NCBI RefSeq assembly: GCF_014297365.1
Contig: NZ_JACOQD010000002.1
Location: forward strand, 248,001-312,000
Source: Winogradskyella echinorum
Lineage (GTDB): Bacteria > Bacteroidota > Bacteroidia > Flavobacteriales > Flavobacteriaceae
DNA: 64,000 nucleotides
Reading direction: 5' to 3'
Part shown: piece after piece, positions 48,197 through 55,534 of the stretch
Numbering within the stretch: position 1 is the stretch's first letter
Layout: every line of letters begins with the position of its first letter
Made by a program: the position numbers and the translations under genes
The notes under the pieces: model-generated
Told to the model about the DNA's origin: nothing
Databases searched by the model: none
Seen by the model: only the letters and a program-made list of their open reading frames with translations

Positions 48197-48943
48197 ATGG
48201 GAAGAGCTTTTGAATTTAGAAAAGCAAGAAAAATGAAACGTTGGTCTGCAATGAGCAAAGCCTTTACACGTATTGGTAAAGATATTGTTATGGCAGTAAA
48301 AGAAGGTGGACCAGATCCAGATAGTAACTCTCGTTTAAGAGCTGTTATACAGAACGCTAAGTCTGTTAACATGCCAAAAGACAATGTTGAGCGTGCCATA
48401 AAACGTGCAAGTGATAAAAGTCAGGGAGATTATAAAGAAGTAATTTTTGAAGGTTATGCACAACATGGCATTGCAGTACTCATAGAAACCGCAACGGATA
48501 ATAATACGCGCACAGTAGCTAATGTACGCTCTTATTTTAACAAAACAGATGGCAGTTTAGGCACATCTGGTTCTGTAGTTTTTATGTTTGATCATACTTG
48601 CAATTTTAAGATTAAGGACAATGATTTTGATTTAGAAGAATTAGAATTAGAACTTATTGATTTTGGGGTTGAAGAGATTTTTGAAGATACAGACGAAGAT
48701 GAAAATGGTGAAGAACAAAAAAGCATAATGATTTATGCACCATTTGAAAGTTTTGGAAGTATTCAATCTTATTTAGAAAAGAATGATATAGAAATTATCT
48801 CATCTGGTTTTGAGCGCATACCACAAGTTACTAAAGCGTTAACGCCAGAACAGGCAGAAGATGTAGAAAAACTTTTAGAAAAACTAGAAGAAGATGATGA
48901 TGTACAAAACGTATATCATACTATGGAAGAGACGGCAGAATAG
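48197..48943 (+). CDS. YebC/PmpR family DNA-binding regulator
   Basis: YebC-type protein of 248 residues with MGRAFEFRKARKMKRWSAMS, FTRIGKDIVMAVKEGGPDPD, SRLRAVIQNAKSVNMPKDNV, EGYAQHGIAVLIETATDNN and an acidic C-terminal domain. The start is the ATG in ACCATGG-like context at 48197. Members are reported as transcriptional regulators and, more recently, as ribosome-associated factors for proline-rich stretches; both roles are family-level. It is the last ordinary chromosomal gene before the cassette array. Confidence 0.95.
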   Translation: MGRAFEFRKARKMKRWSAMSKAFTRIGKDIVMAVKEGGPDPDSNSRLRAVIQNAKSVNMPKDNVERAIKRASDKSQGDYKEVIFEGYAQHGIAVLIETATDNNTRTVANVRSYFNKTDGSLGTSGSVVFMFDHTCNFKIKDNDFDLEELELELIDFGVEEIFEDTDEDENGEEQKSIMIYAPFESFGSIQSYLEKNDIEIISSGFERIPQVTKALTPEQAEDVEKLLEKLEEDDDVQNVYHTMEETAE

Positions 48944-48984
48944 AGTTTTGCACTTATATAAAATTAAAATAATATTCGGTTATT

Positions 48985-49012
48985 AAATGTTTACTGTCGT
49001 TTGTAAACATTT
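48985..49012. promoter_or_regulatory. inverted repeat at left edge of the cassette array
   Basis: AAATGTTTAC and GTAAACATTT form a perfect 10-bp dyad with an 8-base spacer. There is no T-run, so it is not a clear terminator. Its position between yebC and the first cassette makes it a candidate operator, promoter-associated element or part of the primary insertion site. Confidence 0.4.
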
Positions 49013-49089
49013 ACAATCATTTAAAACCGTTTATTTACCTTATTAATACTGGCTTTTTGCTATTCTTAACCAAAATAACTGAAGGTCAC

Positions 49090-49109
49090 GTTATAACGAG
49101 TTGGCAATA
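49090..49109 (+). other. left boundary, candidate attI-like or primary insertion site
   Basis: GTTATAAC directly precedes the first cassette start (GTTGGCAATA at 49100). No attC-like repeat stands upstream, so the first cassette joins a different kind of sequence, as expected at an attI site. It could instead be a deletion endpoint. Confidence 0.4.
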
Positions 49110-49112
49110 ATA

Positions 49113-49889
49113 ATGAAACAAACATTTAGCATATTAATTATATTTCTGATTTCAATCAGCGGATTTGCTCAATGTGAGGATATTGAAAAACTGGAATTGG
49201 GTGGAACTTATCTTTCTCGAACAAGAAACTATATTCCATTTGAAATAAAGCATAAAGATTCAATAGAGCGAGAAAATACATTTTATCCATACGATATTAA
49301 ACTTATTCAGAAGTATTCTGATTTTATTCTAAAAAAAGCAAAAAAATATATTGTTACACGTGCAAATTTTGACTTTTACAATAGACTGGAAATGGGTGAA
49401 TTTCAAGTTAATTATTTGGATTCTGTAAAAGCGGAATATGATAATCCTGAATTATATGAGTTATCGAACTATAATGTCACTTATTGGATTCTCTTCACTT
49501 ATCGGAATAACGGTTTTAAATACGCATTTGGATTGGAATTTGACAAAGACGGAAAAATGGTTTCTGAAAACAAATTTCCTGACTTCTCACTCAATCCTGA
49601 ATTTGAAAATCTGAATGAACCTTGTCTTGCTTTAGAAAAAGCCAAATCGGACGAGCGTTTTAAAGATAAAAAATTGGACTTTATAGAGTTAGCATATATA
49701 GATGATATAAATTCATTTTGTTGGTTGGTAAAAGAAAAAAGAAAGCAAGTAGAAAAGTTGGGAGTTAGTGAATATTCTGTTGACTTATTTTATATCAATG
49801 TAAGCACTAACAAAATAGAACTAATTAAAAAAGAAAATGGAACCATTATAGCTTGTGGTTATAAGCTCACAAAGAAAACCAAAGACTAA
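49113..49889 (+). CDS. cassette 1: hypothetical secreted protein
   Basis: Protein of 258 residues from the ATG at 49113 (MKQTFSILIIFLIS), preferred over the TTG at 49101 that lies inside the recombination end. The signal peptide ends ISGFAQ. The mature part is a mixed alpha/beta domain (DFILKKAKKYIVTRANFDFY, YNVTYWILFTYRNNGFKY, AFGLEFDKDGKMV) and a second part with CLALEKAKSDERFKDKKLDF. I do not recognise the family. It is the first cassette and so would be nearest any array promoter at the left edge. Confidence 0.75.
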   Translation: MKQTFSILIIFLISISGFAQCEDIEKLELGGTYLSRTRNYIPFEIKHKDSIERENTFYPYDIKLIQKYSDFILKKAKKYIVTRANFDFYNRLEMGEFQVNYLDSVKAEYDNPELYELSNYNVTYWILFTYRNNGFKYAFGLEFDKDGKMVSENKFPDFSLNPEFENLNEPCLALEKAKSDERFKDKKLDFIELAYIDDINSFCWLVKEKRKQVEKLGVSEYSVDLFYINVSTNKIELIKKENGTIIACGYKLTKKTKD

Positions 49890-49896
49890 AAATTAC

Positions 49897-50037
49897 TATT
49901 GCCAACAACGTGTATAATTAATTGCTTTGGCAAGTGCTTATTTGGAAAATTCCTTCGGAATTTTCTCGCGCTCGTTTTTGTTTACTAAATTAGTTGCTTA
50001 ACCACGCAACTAACCATACACAACAACGTTGTAGCCA
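49897..50037 (+). repeat. attC-like site 1 (type copy)
   Basis: Layout: own-end 10-mer TATTGCCAAC (49897-49906), 3-nt spacer, left arm GTGTATAATTAATTGC (49910-49925), tip hairpin GAAAATTCC-TTC-GGAATTTTC (49945-49965), right arm GCAACTAACCATACAC (50006-50021), 6-nt spacer, next start GTTGTAGCCA (50028-50037). The arms pair with three A-C mismatches on this strand, which become G-T wobbles on the opposite strand. Confidence 0.85.
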
Positions 50038-50045
50038 ATTAGAAA

Positions 50046-50666
50046 ATGAAAATCCGAATGATAATTGTTATAGGAATAGTCTTTGCATTTTTTGCGTTTC
50101 TTTACTTTACAAAAAAGAATACTGAAAGCCCCAAAACTGAATTGACAAAACAAGAATATCGTGCTAAAGGAACAATTTTCTATCACGAAGATGATTTCTG
50201 TCAAATAGAAATAGTTCCAAAAGAAAATCTATCCGAATTAATAAAGCAAGCCGATAATATAAGTGACTTTACATCGGAAAATGGTTATTCAGATATTTAT
50301 GTCAGGGAAGAAAATAAAGTCAGTTTAAAGACCAAAAATATTAGCAAATCTGAACTTGAAAGTTTGTTAGCGAAACTTGGAACTGAAAAGCATACTGAAA
50401 TTATAACTGGATACGGAAGTGATTATAGAATAAGAAGTGAAAATACAATCGGATTTGGAAAAGATTATTCAGCAGTTTATTTTGACTTTGAGAATGACAT
50501 TGTGAGAAATATATGGATTACAAATCTTGACGGACTGAATCACAAAAACGTAATCAATGCGTTTTCGGAAATTGGAGAAAAATGGGATTTAATAATGATG
50601 GATTGGAATAGTTCTGAATTAATAGACTTGTCGAATAAGAAAATGATTGAAAAATATTTAAAATAA
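50046..50666 (+). CDS. cassette 2: hypothetical membrane-anchored protein
   Basis: Protein of 206 residues with one N-terminal span (IRMIIVIGIVFAFFAFLYF) and a soluble alpha/beta remainder (GTIFYHEDDFCQIEIVPKEN, VSLKTKNISKSELESLLAKL, YSAVYFDFENDIVRNIWITN). No lipobox. Family not recognised. The ATG is 18 bases from the cassette start at 50028. The stop lies one base before the own-end sequence of the next attC-like site. Confidence 0.72.
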   Translation: MKIRMIIVIGIVFAFFAFLYFTKKNTESPKTELTKQEYRAKGTIFYHEDDFCQIEIVPKENLSELIKQADNISDFTSENGYSDIYVREENKVSLKTKNISKSELESLLAKLGTEKHTEIITGYGSDYRIRSENTIGFGKDYSAVYFDFENDIVRNIWITNLDGLNHKNVINAFSEIGEKWDLIMMDWNSSELIDLSNKKMIEKYLK

Positions 50667-50667
50667 C

Positions 50668-50808
50668 TGGCTACAACACCGTGTATAATTAATTGCTTTG
50701 GTCGTTGCTTATTTGGAAAATTCCTTCGGAATTTTCTCGCGTTCGTTTTTGTTTACTAAATTAGTTGCTGAAATACGCAACTAACCATACACAAACACGT
50801 TGCCAGTA
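50668..50808 (+). repeat. attC-like site 2
   Basis: Own-end TGGCTACAAC matches the reverse complement of cassette 2 start GTTGTAGCCA (10/10). Arms as in site 1. Next cassette starts GTTGCCAGTA at 50799. Confidence 0.85.
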
Positions 50809-50833
50809 ATATGAACCGAAACAAACTAGAAAG

Positions 50834-51835
50834 TTGAGAACAATACAATTCATAATAATACTTCTCTTTTTATATTCTTGTAGCGATAAGCAAAAAAAGG
50901 ATACCATAAAGAATATTACAGAATCAAATATTCAGTTGTCAAAAATTGATAGTCTCAAAACAAATGATGATGTTCAAAATTTTATTAGAGAATCTAATTC
51001 GAGCTATAACGAATTCGAATTGAAAAGAATTCAAGATTTTGATAGAGATTACAAAACAGATAGCATAACCAAGATTATTGCTAATAAATTAGGGATAACG
51101 AAACCCTATTACAAAACCGACTTTGACCACAACGGATATACAGACTTATTAGCCATTGGAGATAACAAAGATTGTTGGGGTAAAAAATCTTGTAGTTTTA
51201 ACTCAATGGTAATAATGAATTTTGGAAATGACAGTTTGAAATATATCAATATAGTAAGAGATAGACACACTTCAATAGTTCCAACGATAGAAAAAAGAAA
51301 AAATGAAACTATACTCGTAATTAACAATCCAGACCAAATAAGTTGGAAAAACGAAAAATACAAAGACGGTTCTGTAGACAGCCTCAAATATAGAAATGGA
51401 AATTTTATAGAATACAATCCAAAAGTTGTTAAACATAATATTGAGCGAATTGAATTCTCGACTGGTCCTTGTTTTGGGACTTGTCCAATTTTCTCTTTGT
51501 CGTTAACAAACAACGGTAAATCTGAATTTTCGCCAGAAGCATATAATTTTGGCGATGATAGTTATGATGAAAATGCTGAAGGTAAATTTATGTGCAACCT
51601 AGAAGAAAAAAAATGGAATGAATTGACAGATTTAATTAACTACATAGATTTCACTAATCTAGAAAAGGATTATGCTGTTAATTGGACTGATGACCAAAGT
51701 TGTACTTTGAAAATCGTTTATGATGACGGTAAAATCAAAGAAATTAGAGATTATGGTCTAATTGGAACTTTTGGTCTTAAAAAACTATACGACCAATTAT
51801 TTGAATTACGATTTAATCAAAAATGGAAAAAATAA
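50834..51835 (+). CDS. cassette 3: lipoprotein with DUF6438-like domain
   Basis: Lipoprotein of 333 residues starting with TTG at 50834; the lipobox ends LFLYSC. The middle (TDFDHNGYTDLLAIGDNKDC) resembles an FG-GAP/VCBS-like calcium segment. Residues ~205-330 (IERIEFSTGPCFGTCPIFSL, SLTNNGKSEF, WNELTDLINYIDFTNLEKDY, DDQSCTLKIVYDDGKIKEI) match the DUF6438 type with its C-F-G-T-C-P motif. Function unknown; probably displayed at the periplasmic or outer face of a membrane. An ATG at 50812 opens only eight codons before a stop. Confidence 0.75.
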   Translation: MRTIQFIIILLFLYSCSDKQKKDTIKNITESNIQLSKIDSLKTNDDVQNFIRESNSSYNEFELKRIQDFDRDYKTDSITKIIANKLGITKPYYKTDFDHNGYTDLLAIGDNKDCWGKKSCSFNSMVIMNFGNDSLKYINIVRDRHTSIVPTIEKRKNETILVINNPDQISWKNEKYKDGSVDSLKYRNGNFIEYNPKVVKHNIERIEFSTGPCFGTCPIFSLSLTNNGKSEFSPEAYNFGDDSYDENAEGKFMCNLEEKKWNELTDLINYIDFTNLEKDYAVNWTDDQSCTLKIVYDDGKIKEIRDYGLIGTFGLKKLYDQLFELRFNQKWKK

Positions 51836-51839
51836 ATAC

Positions 51840-51976
51840 TACTGGCAACAATGGCTATAAGTAATTGCTTGTTCTCGCCTACTTCTGAAAATCCTTTTGG
51901 ATTTTCAGCTTGGTGTGTACGTGCAAAGTTAAGTGCTAACCCACGCAACTACTCATAGCCGAGACCGTTGGCGGTA
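51840..51976 (+). repeat. attC-like site 3 (variant arms)
   Basis: Own-end TACTGGCAAC matches cassette 3 start GTTGCCAGTA (10/10). Arms GGCTATAAGTAATTGC and GCAACTACTCATAGCC differ from site 1 yet still pair, with A-C mismatches at the same two places; tip hairpin GAAAATCC/GGATTTTC. Next start GTTGGCGGTA at 51967. Confidence 0.82.
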
Positions 51977-51992
51977 ATTAAAAAAACACTAG

Positions 51993-53087
51993 ATGAACTA
52001 TGTTGAACAATATAAAGAACTAAAACCTGTATATGAGGGGTTTTCTCAAAGTCTTCTTGTATTAATTAAGTCTATACTTGATGTTAACGACATTAAATAT
52101 CACTTAATTGAAGGCAGAGCTAAAGAAATAGAAAGTTTTAAAAATAAAATTGAAATAAAGAAGGGTAAATACGGAAACCCTTTAGAAGAAATAATGGACT
52201 TATGTGGAATCAGAATAATTGTATATTATCAAACAGATATAGATAAAATAGATTCATTGATTAGAGACAACTTTGATGTTGACTTGAAGAATTCGGTAGA
52301 TAAAAGCACTATTTTAAAAAGCAATGAATTCGGCTACCTTTCAAATCACTACATTATTAAAATTAATTCCGTGAGATCACACCTTCCGGAATGGCTTAAA
52401 TTTAAAGATTTGAAAGCAGAAATTCAGTTAAGAACTGTGCTTCAACACTCTTGGGCAGCTATTTCTCACGAATTAGAATATAAAAGTAATTTTGATATTC
52501 CTGATTTACTAAAAAGAAAACTATTTAGGCTCGCTGGATTATTTGAATTAGCTGATGAACAATTTGTTCAGGTAAAGCAAAAGCAATTTGAGCTATCTCA
52601 AGCAATAGAAAACAAAACAGATATTGAAAATATTTCCGTATATAATGAAATAAATCTTGATACAGTAAAATATTATTTCAACGAAAACAAGTCGATTTTA
52701 GATGATTATTGGGTTTTAGGTCAAAAAGCTGGCTTTGAATATAGTGATACTAATGAAGACAGAACAGATTCTTATTTTTCGCATATTGTGAATATATCAA
52801 AACTTTTAGGCATAAATTCCATTGAAACTCTCACCGAGTTTTTAGAAAGTTCAAAAAAATTCGCTGGTGAATATCTTAAGCTTCAATTTTTAGAACAAGA
52901 ACCTGATGATGAATCTGGAGAAAGGATGTGGCTAGCAGATGGTGCATTTATGATTTATCTCGTACTTATGAGCCAACTTAACGAAAATGAATTAAAAAAT
53001 TATCAGCCTAGAAACTGGTCAGATGATATTTTAGAGAGAGTTAAAGAAGTAATAGTAAAATGGAAAACGGAAAAGAAGAAAAAATAA
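51993..53087 (+). CDS. cassette 4: RelA/SpoT-domain nucleotidyltransferase
   Basis: Protein of 364 residues whose first ~200 residues are a RelA/SpoT synthetase domain: YHLIEGRAKEIESFKNKIE, EIMDLCGIRIIVYYQTDID, SNEFGYLSNHYIIKI and AEIQLRTVLQHSWAAISHEL with the following LEYK. These cover the ATP-binding and catalytic regions of (p)ppGpp synthetases. The C-terminal ~150 residues (ENKSILDDYWVLGQKAGFEY, NISKLLGINSIETLTEFL) are helical and unrecognised. There is no HD hydrolase domain or TGS/ACT module, so it is a small-alarmone-synthetase-like enzyme. Because some such enzymes are toxins carried on mobile elements, alarmone or toxic pyrophosphorylation activity are both possible; no obvious antitoxin is in the same cassette. 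Confidence 0.85.
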   Translation: MNYVEQYKELKPVYEGFSQSLLVLIKSILDVNDIKYHLIEGRAKEIESFKNKIEIKKGKYGNPLEEIMDLCGIRIIVYYQTDIDKIDSLIRDNFDVDLKNSVDKSTILKSNEFGYLSNHYIIKINSVRSHLPEWLKFKDLKAEIQLRTVLQHSWAAISHELEYKSNFDIPDLLKRKLFRLAGLFELADEQFVQVKQKQFELSQAIENKTDIENISVYNEINLDTVKYYFNENKSILDDYWVLGQKAGFEYSDTNEDRTDSYFSHIVNISKLLGINSIETLTEFLESSKKFAGEYLKLQFLEQEPDDESGERMWLADGAFMIYLVLMSQLNENELKNYQPRNWSDDILERVKEVIVKWKTEKKKK

Positions 53088-53088
53088 C

Positions 53089-53229
53089 TACCGCCAACAA
53101 CGTGTATAATTAATTGCTTGGGCAATTGCCTACTTGGAAAATTCCTTCGGAATTTTCTCGCGTTCGTTTTTGTTTGCTAAATTAGTTGCTTAAACACGCA
53201 ACTAACCATACACAAGACCGTTGTGTGTA
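53089..53229 (+). repeat. attC-like site 4
   Basis: Own-end TACCGCCAAC matches cassette 4 start GTTGGCGGTA (10/10). Arms as in site 1. Next start GTTGTGTGTA at 53220. Confidence 0.85.
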
Positions 53230-53254
53230 ATTTGACCAAACCGACAGAAATTTA

Positions 53255-53683
53255 ATGAACGAAATAACTTTACCATATCATTTAATAATTCCATCAATAA
53301 TTTCAATTTTGATTTTAGGAATAATATTCTTGAAAAGAAAGCGAATATTTGGAATCGGAAAACTGAAATGGTTTTGGATAAGTTTGACAGTTTTCTTCCT
53401 ATTTTACTTATTTATTGTTGGAGGAGCAACTTTTGATGATATTTATGCTCAATGGAATTCGAATAAGTTTGACTTAAATCAAGACGGATTTTTTAGCGGA
53501 AATGAAATTACGCCTGAACAGCAAGAAGCAATGAGAAATCTGACAAGTGATACTGGAAGAAATTTTTCATTTATAACTGGATTAATTTTTTCTGGAATTA
53601 TTGCGCTCTTTGTTTACGGAATCGGAAAAATAACTGAATTAATAAAAAAGAAAAAAACTACACACAACAACGTGTATAATTAA
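53255..53683 (+). CDS. cassette 5: small membrane protein with EF-hand-like loop
   Basis: Protein of 142 residues with three hydrophobic spans (~7-27, ~38-58, ~106-126). Between spans 2 and 3 lies FDLNQDGFFSGNEITPEQ, a D-x-N-x-D-G-x-x-S-x-x-E sequence that fits an EF-hand calcium loop. The frame runs through the cassette end into the repeat, so the C-terminus THNNVYN is encoded by the attC-like site. All twelve Gly codons are GGA, unlike the mixed use in nearby yebC. Function unknown. Confidence 0.72.
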   Translation: MNEITLPYHLIIPSIISILILGIIFLKRKRIFGIGKLKWFWISLTVFFLFYLFIVGGATFDDIYAQWNSNKFDLNQDGFFSGNEITPEQQEAMRNLTSDTGRNFSFITGLIFSGIIALFVYGIGKITELIKKKKTTHNNVYN

Positions 53684-53799
53684 TTGCTTTGGTCGTTGCT
53701 TATTTGGAAAATTCCTTCGGAATTTTCTCGCGTTCGTTTTTGTTTACTAAATTAGTTGCTTAAACACGCAACTAACCATACACAAAACCGTTGTAACCA
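53659..53799 (+). repeat. attC-like site 5
   Basis: Own-end TACACACAAC matches cassette 5 start GTTGTGTGTA (10/10). Arms as in site 1. The preceding ORF ends inside the left arm. Next start GTTGTAACCA at 53790. Confidence 0.85.
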
Positions 53800-53826
53800 A
53801 TTTGAGAAAAATCCGAACTACAAAGA

Positions 53827-54273
53827 ATGTTATTTATAAAAAGACATAGTTTAGTTTCCGAAAAACCTATCGATATTGTGAGGAGTAATTTAAAATCTTC
53901 AAATGAAAAAATAAATGTTACGGAATTGAACGAAACCAAATTAAACGGATTAATGAAAAACAAATACGGAACTGGATATGATATAATATCTGATATTAAT
54001 TTAGAATCCATTTCGTCTGACAAAACAACTGTTGAAATTAAAAACGAATTTGACTTATTTACAAACTTGTTTCTGATTGCAATGTTCGTTGGACTTTGGG
54101 GAATTTCAATTTATAAATTAATCAATGGAGAAAGTATTTTAAGTTTTGAACTAATTTTAATGCTGACTTTTCCAATTATTGGTGCTTTAATCACAAAATC
54201 ATCTTTCAGAATTTATGACAAGCGAATAATGAAAATTTACTCTTCGTTACTGAATAATGACAAACCGAATTAA
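53827..54273 (+). CDS. cassette 6 gene A: hypothetical membrane protein
   Basis: Protein of 148 residues. A polar N-terminal half (LVSEKPIDIVRSNLKSSNEK, DINLESISSDKTTVEIKNEF) precedes two spans (LFLIAMFVGLWGISIYKLI and LSFELILMLTFPIIGALI). No family recognised. It shares its cassette with a second, smaller membrane protein gene 37 bases downstream. Confidence 0.7.
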   Translation: MLFIKRHSLVSEKPIDIVRSNLKSSNEKINVTELNETKLNGLMKNKYGTGYDIISDINLESISSDKTTVEIKNEFDLFTNLFLIAMFVGLWGISIYKLINGESILSFELILMLTFPIIGALITKSSFRIYDKRIMKIYSSLLNNDKPN

Positions 54274-54310
54274 AAAATGATTACAGTAACATTAAATTGA
54301 CTAATACACT

Positions 54311-54490
54311 TTGAAAAAAACACCAAAAATATTACTGATAATAGCTATTATTTCAGTTGTAAGTTATTTTGCAAAAGTGATTTTTGTGAGAGATAAATTT
54401 GAAATAAATCTAATTGCTATATTAATAATGCTTGGTCTCATTCCGATTGCATATTTTTTATGGAAAATTGATGAAAAAAAACGGAATTAA
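54311..54490 (+). CDS. cassette 6 gene B: small two-span membrane protein
   Basis: A 59-residue ORF with a TTG start (MKKTPKILLIIAIISVVSYF) and two hydrophobic spans separated by FVRDKFE. It ends KIDEKKRN, five bases before the cassette end. Size and composition resemble other tiny membrane proteins carried by this array. Function unknown. Confidence 0.5.
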   Translation: MKKTPKILLIIAIISVVSYFAKVIFVRDKFEINLIAILIMLGLIPIAYFLWKIDEKKRN

Positions 54491-54494
54491 AAAC

Positions 54495-54635
54495 TGGTTA
54501 CAACACCGTGTATAATTAATTGCTAGGTTCTTCCCTACTTGCGAAAATTCCTGCGGAATTTTCACGGGTTCGTAAAAGTTTGCTAACTTAGTTGCTCAAC
54601 CACGCAACTAACCATACACAAACACGTTACCCAAC
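54495..54635 (+). repeat. attC-like site 6
   Basis: Own-end TGGTTACAAC matches cassette 6 start GTTGTAACCA (10/10). Arms as in site 1; tip loop has TGC instead of TTC. Next start GTTACCCAAC at 54626. Confidence 0.85.
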
Positions 54636-54649
54636 ATTTAAGAGAAACA

Positions 54650-54859
54650 TTGAGAAAACGAAAAATTATAGGAATTCATTTACTATCATTTGTGATTTTG
54701 ACAACCATTCTGATTTTTTCGGCAGAATCCATTTTGAATATAATTGCGCCAATAATGCACAATGTTACAATGTGGATTAATTTAATAATTTATGGGACGA
54801 TTATAATTTTCATATTGACCTTTGTTTCGTGTTTAATTTTTTTAAAATGGAGTAAATAA
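54650..54859 (+). CDS. cassette 7 gene A: small membrane protein
   Basis: A 69-residue protein starting with TTG and having two spans (IIGIHLLSFVILTTILIFSA and LIIYGTIIIFILTFVSCLIF). Its stop overlaps the next start (TAATG-like junction at 54857-54861), so gene A and the DUF2199 gene are coupled. Function unknown. Confidence 0.58.
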   Translation: MRKRKIIGIHLLSFVILTTILIFSAESILNIIAPIMHNVTMWINLIIYGTIIIFILTFVSCLIFLKWSK

Positions 54860-55395
54860 TGTTCTGGAAAAGAAAGAAAAATAAAACGTCTGAATTTAAA
54901 TGCTCTGAATGTGGACAAGTCCATTCGGATTGGCCAGCATTAGCTTTTAAATCACCAGCTAATTACGATTTCCTTTCCGACCACGAAAAGTCTGAATTTG
55001 GAAAATTAGAATCGGACTTTTGCGAAATTCATTATAAAGACCAAATTGACCGTTTTATAAGAGTAACGCTTACTCAAAAAGTAAAAGACGCTTGCGAAAC
55101 TTTGGAATACGGACTTTGGGTATCATTAAGCGAAAAAAGTTATTTAGATTATAAAGAAAATTATAACAATACGAATCACGAAACTGGATATTTTGGTTGG
55201 TTATGCAGCAATATTCCTGAATATGGAGATACATCTTCAATTCCTTGCGATGTAATGACAAAAAGCGGAAATGATAGACCTGAAATTTTTCCTCACGAAG
55301 ATTTTGACCATCCATTTGTACGAGATTATTATAACGGAATTTTAAAAACAGAAGCGGAAAATAGAATAAACGAAATGATAAAAAACGTTGGGTAA
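54859..55395 (+). CDS. cassette 7 gene B: DUF2199 family protein
   Basis: Protein of 178 residues. The N-terminal FKCSECGQVHSDWPALAFKS, then SPANYDFLSD and LESDFCEIHYKDQIDRFIR, and later YGLWVSLSEKSYLDYKENY, match DUF2199, with a C-x-x-C zinc-like pair at the start. Function is not known; relatives are scattered as stand-alone accessory genes. The stop codon TAA lies inside the cassette's own-end sequence GTTGGGTAAC. Confidence 0.82.
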   Translation: MFWKRKKNKTSEFKCSECGQVHSDWPALAFKSPANYDFLSDHEKSEFGKLESDFCEIHYKDQIDRFIRVTLTQKVKDACETLEYGLWVSLSEKSYLDYKENYNNTNHETGYFGWLCSNIPEYGDTSSIPCDVMTKSGNDRPEIFPHEDFDHPFVRDYYNGILKTEAENRINEMIKNVG

Positions 55396-55525
55396 CACCG
55401 TGTATAATTCATTGCTAGTTAGAGCTTACTTACGAAAGTCCTCGCGGACTTTCTATCTGTGATTTATTTGCTAACTTTAATGCTTAGACCACGCAACGAA
55501 ATCATACACAAAACCGTTAGCTACA
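55387..55525 (+). repeat. attC-like site 7 (variant arms)
   Basis: Own-end GTTGGGTAAC matches cassette 7 start GTTACCCAAC (10/10). Left arm GTGTATAATTCATTGC and right arm GCAACGAAATCATACAC show a compensatory A-T to C-G change relative to site 1 plus one bulged base. Next start GTTAGCTACA at 55516. Confidence 0.82.
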
Positions 55526-55534
55526 ATTTGAAAA

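Noticed and set aside
47851..48399. Minus-strand 182-codon ORF across the pterin dehydratase and yebC starts
   Set aside because: Antisense shadow of two clearly conserved genes; no family resemblance.
49983..50013. Local hairpin TTAGTTGC/GCAACTAA inside site 1 as the main stem
   Set aside because: It is lost in sites 3, 7, 10 and 12, while the long-range arm pairing covaries in all sites.
51109..51513. Minus-strand 134-codon ORF in cassette 3
   Set aside because: Antisense of the DUF6438-like lipoprotein gene; all other array genes are on the + strand.
51993..53087. Complete toxin-antitoxin pair
   Set aside because: Only the RelA/SpoT-like gene is present in the cassette; no partner ORF was seen.
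54592..54780. ORF starting in attC-like site 6
   Set aside because: Out-of-frame shadow of the cassette 7 membrane protein; begins within the repeat and has no plausible composition.
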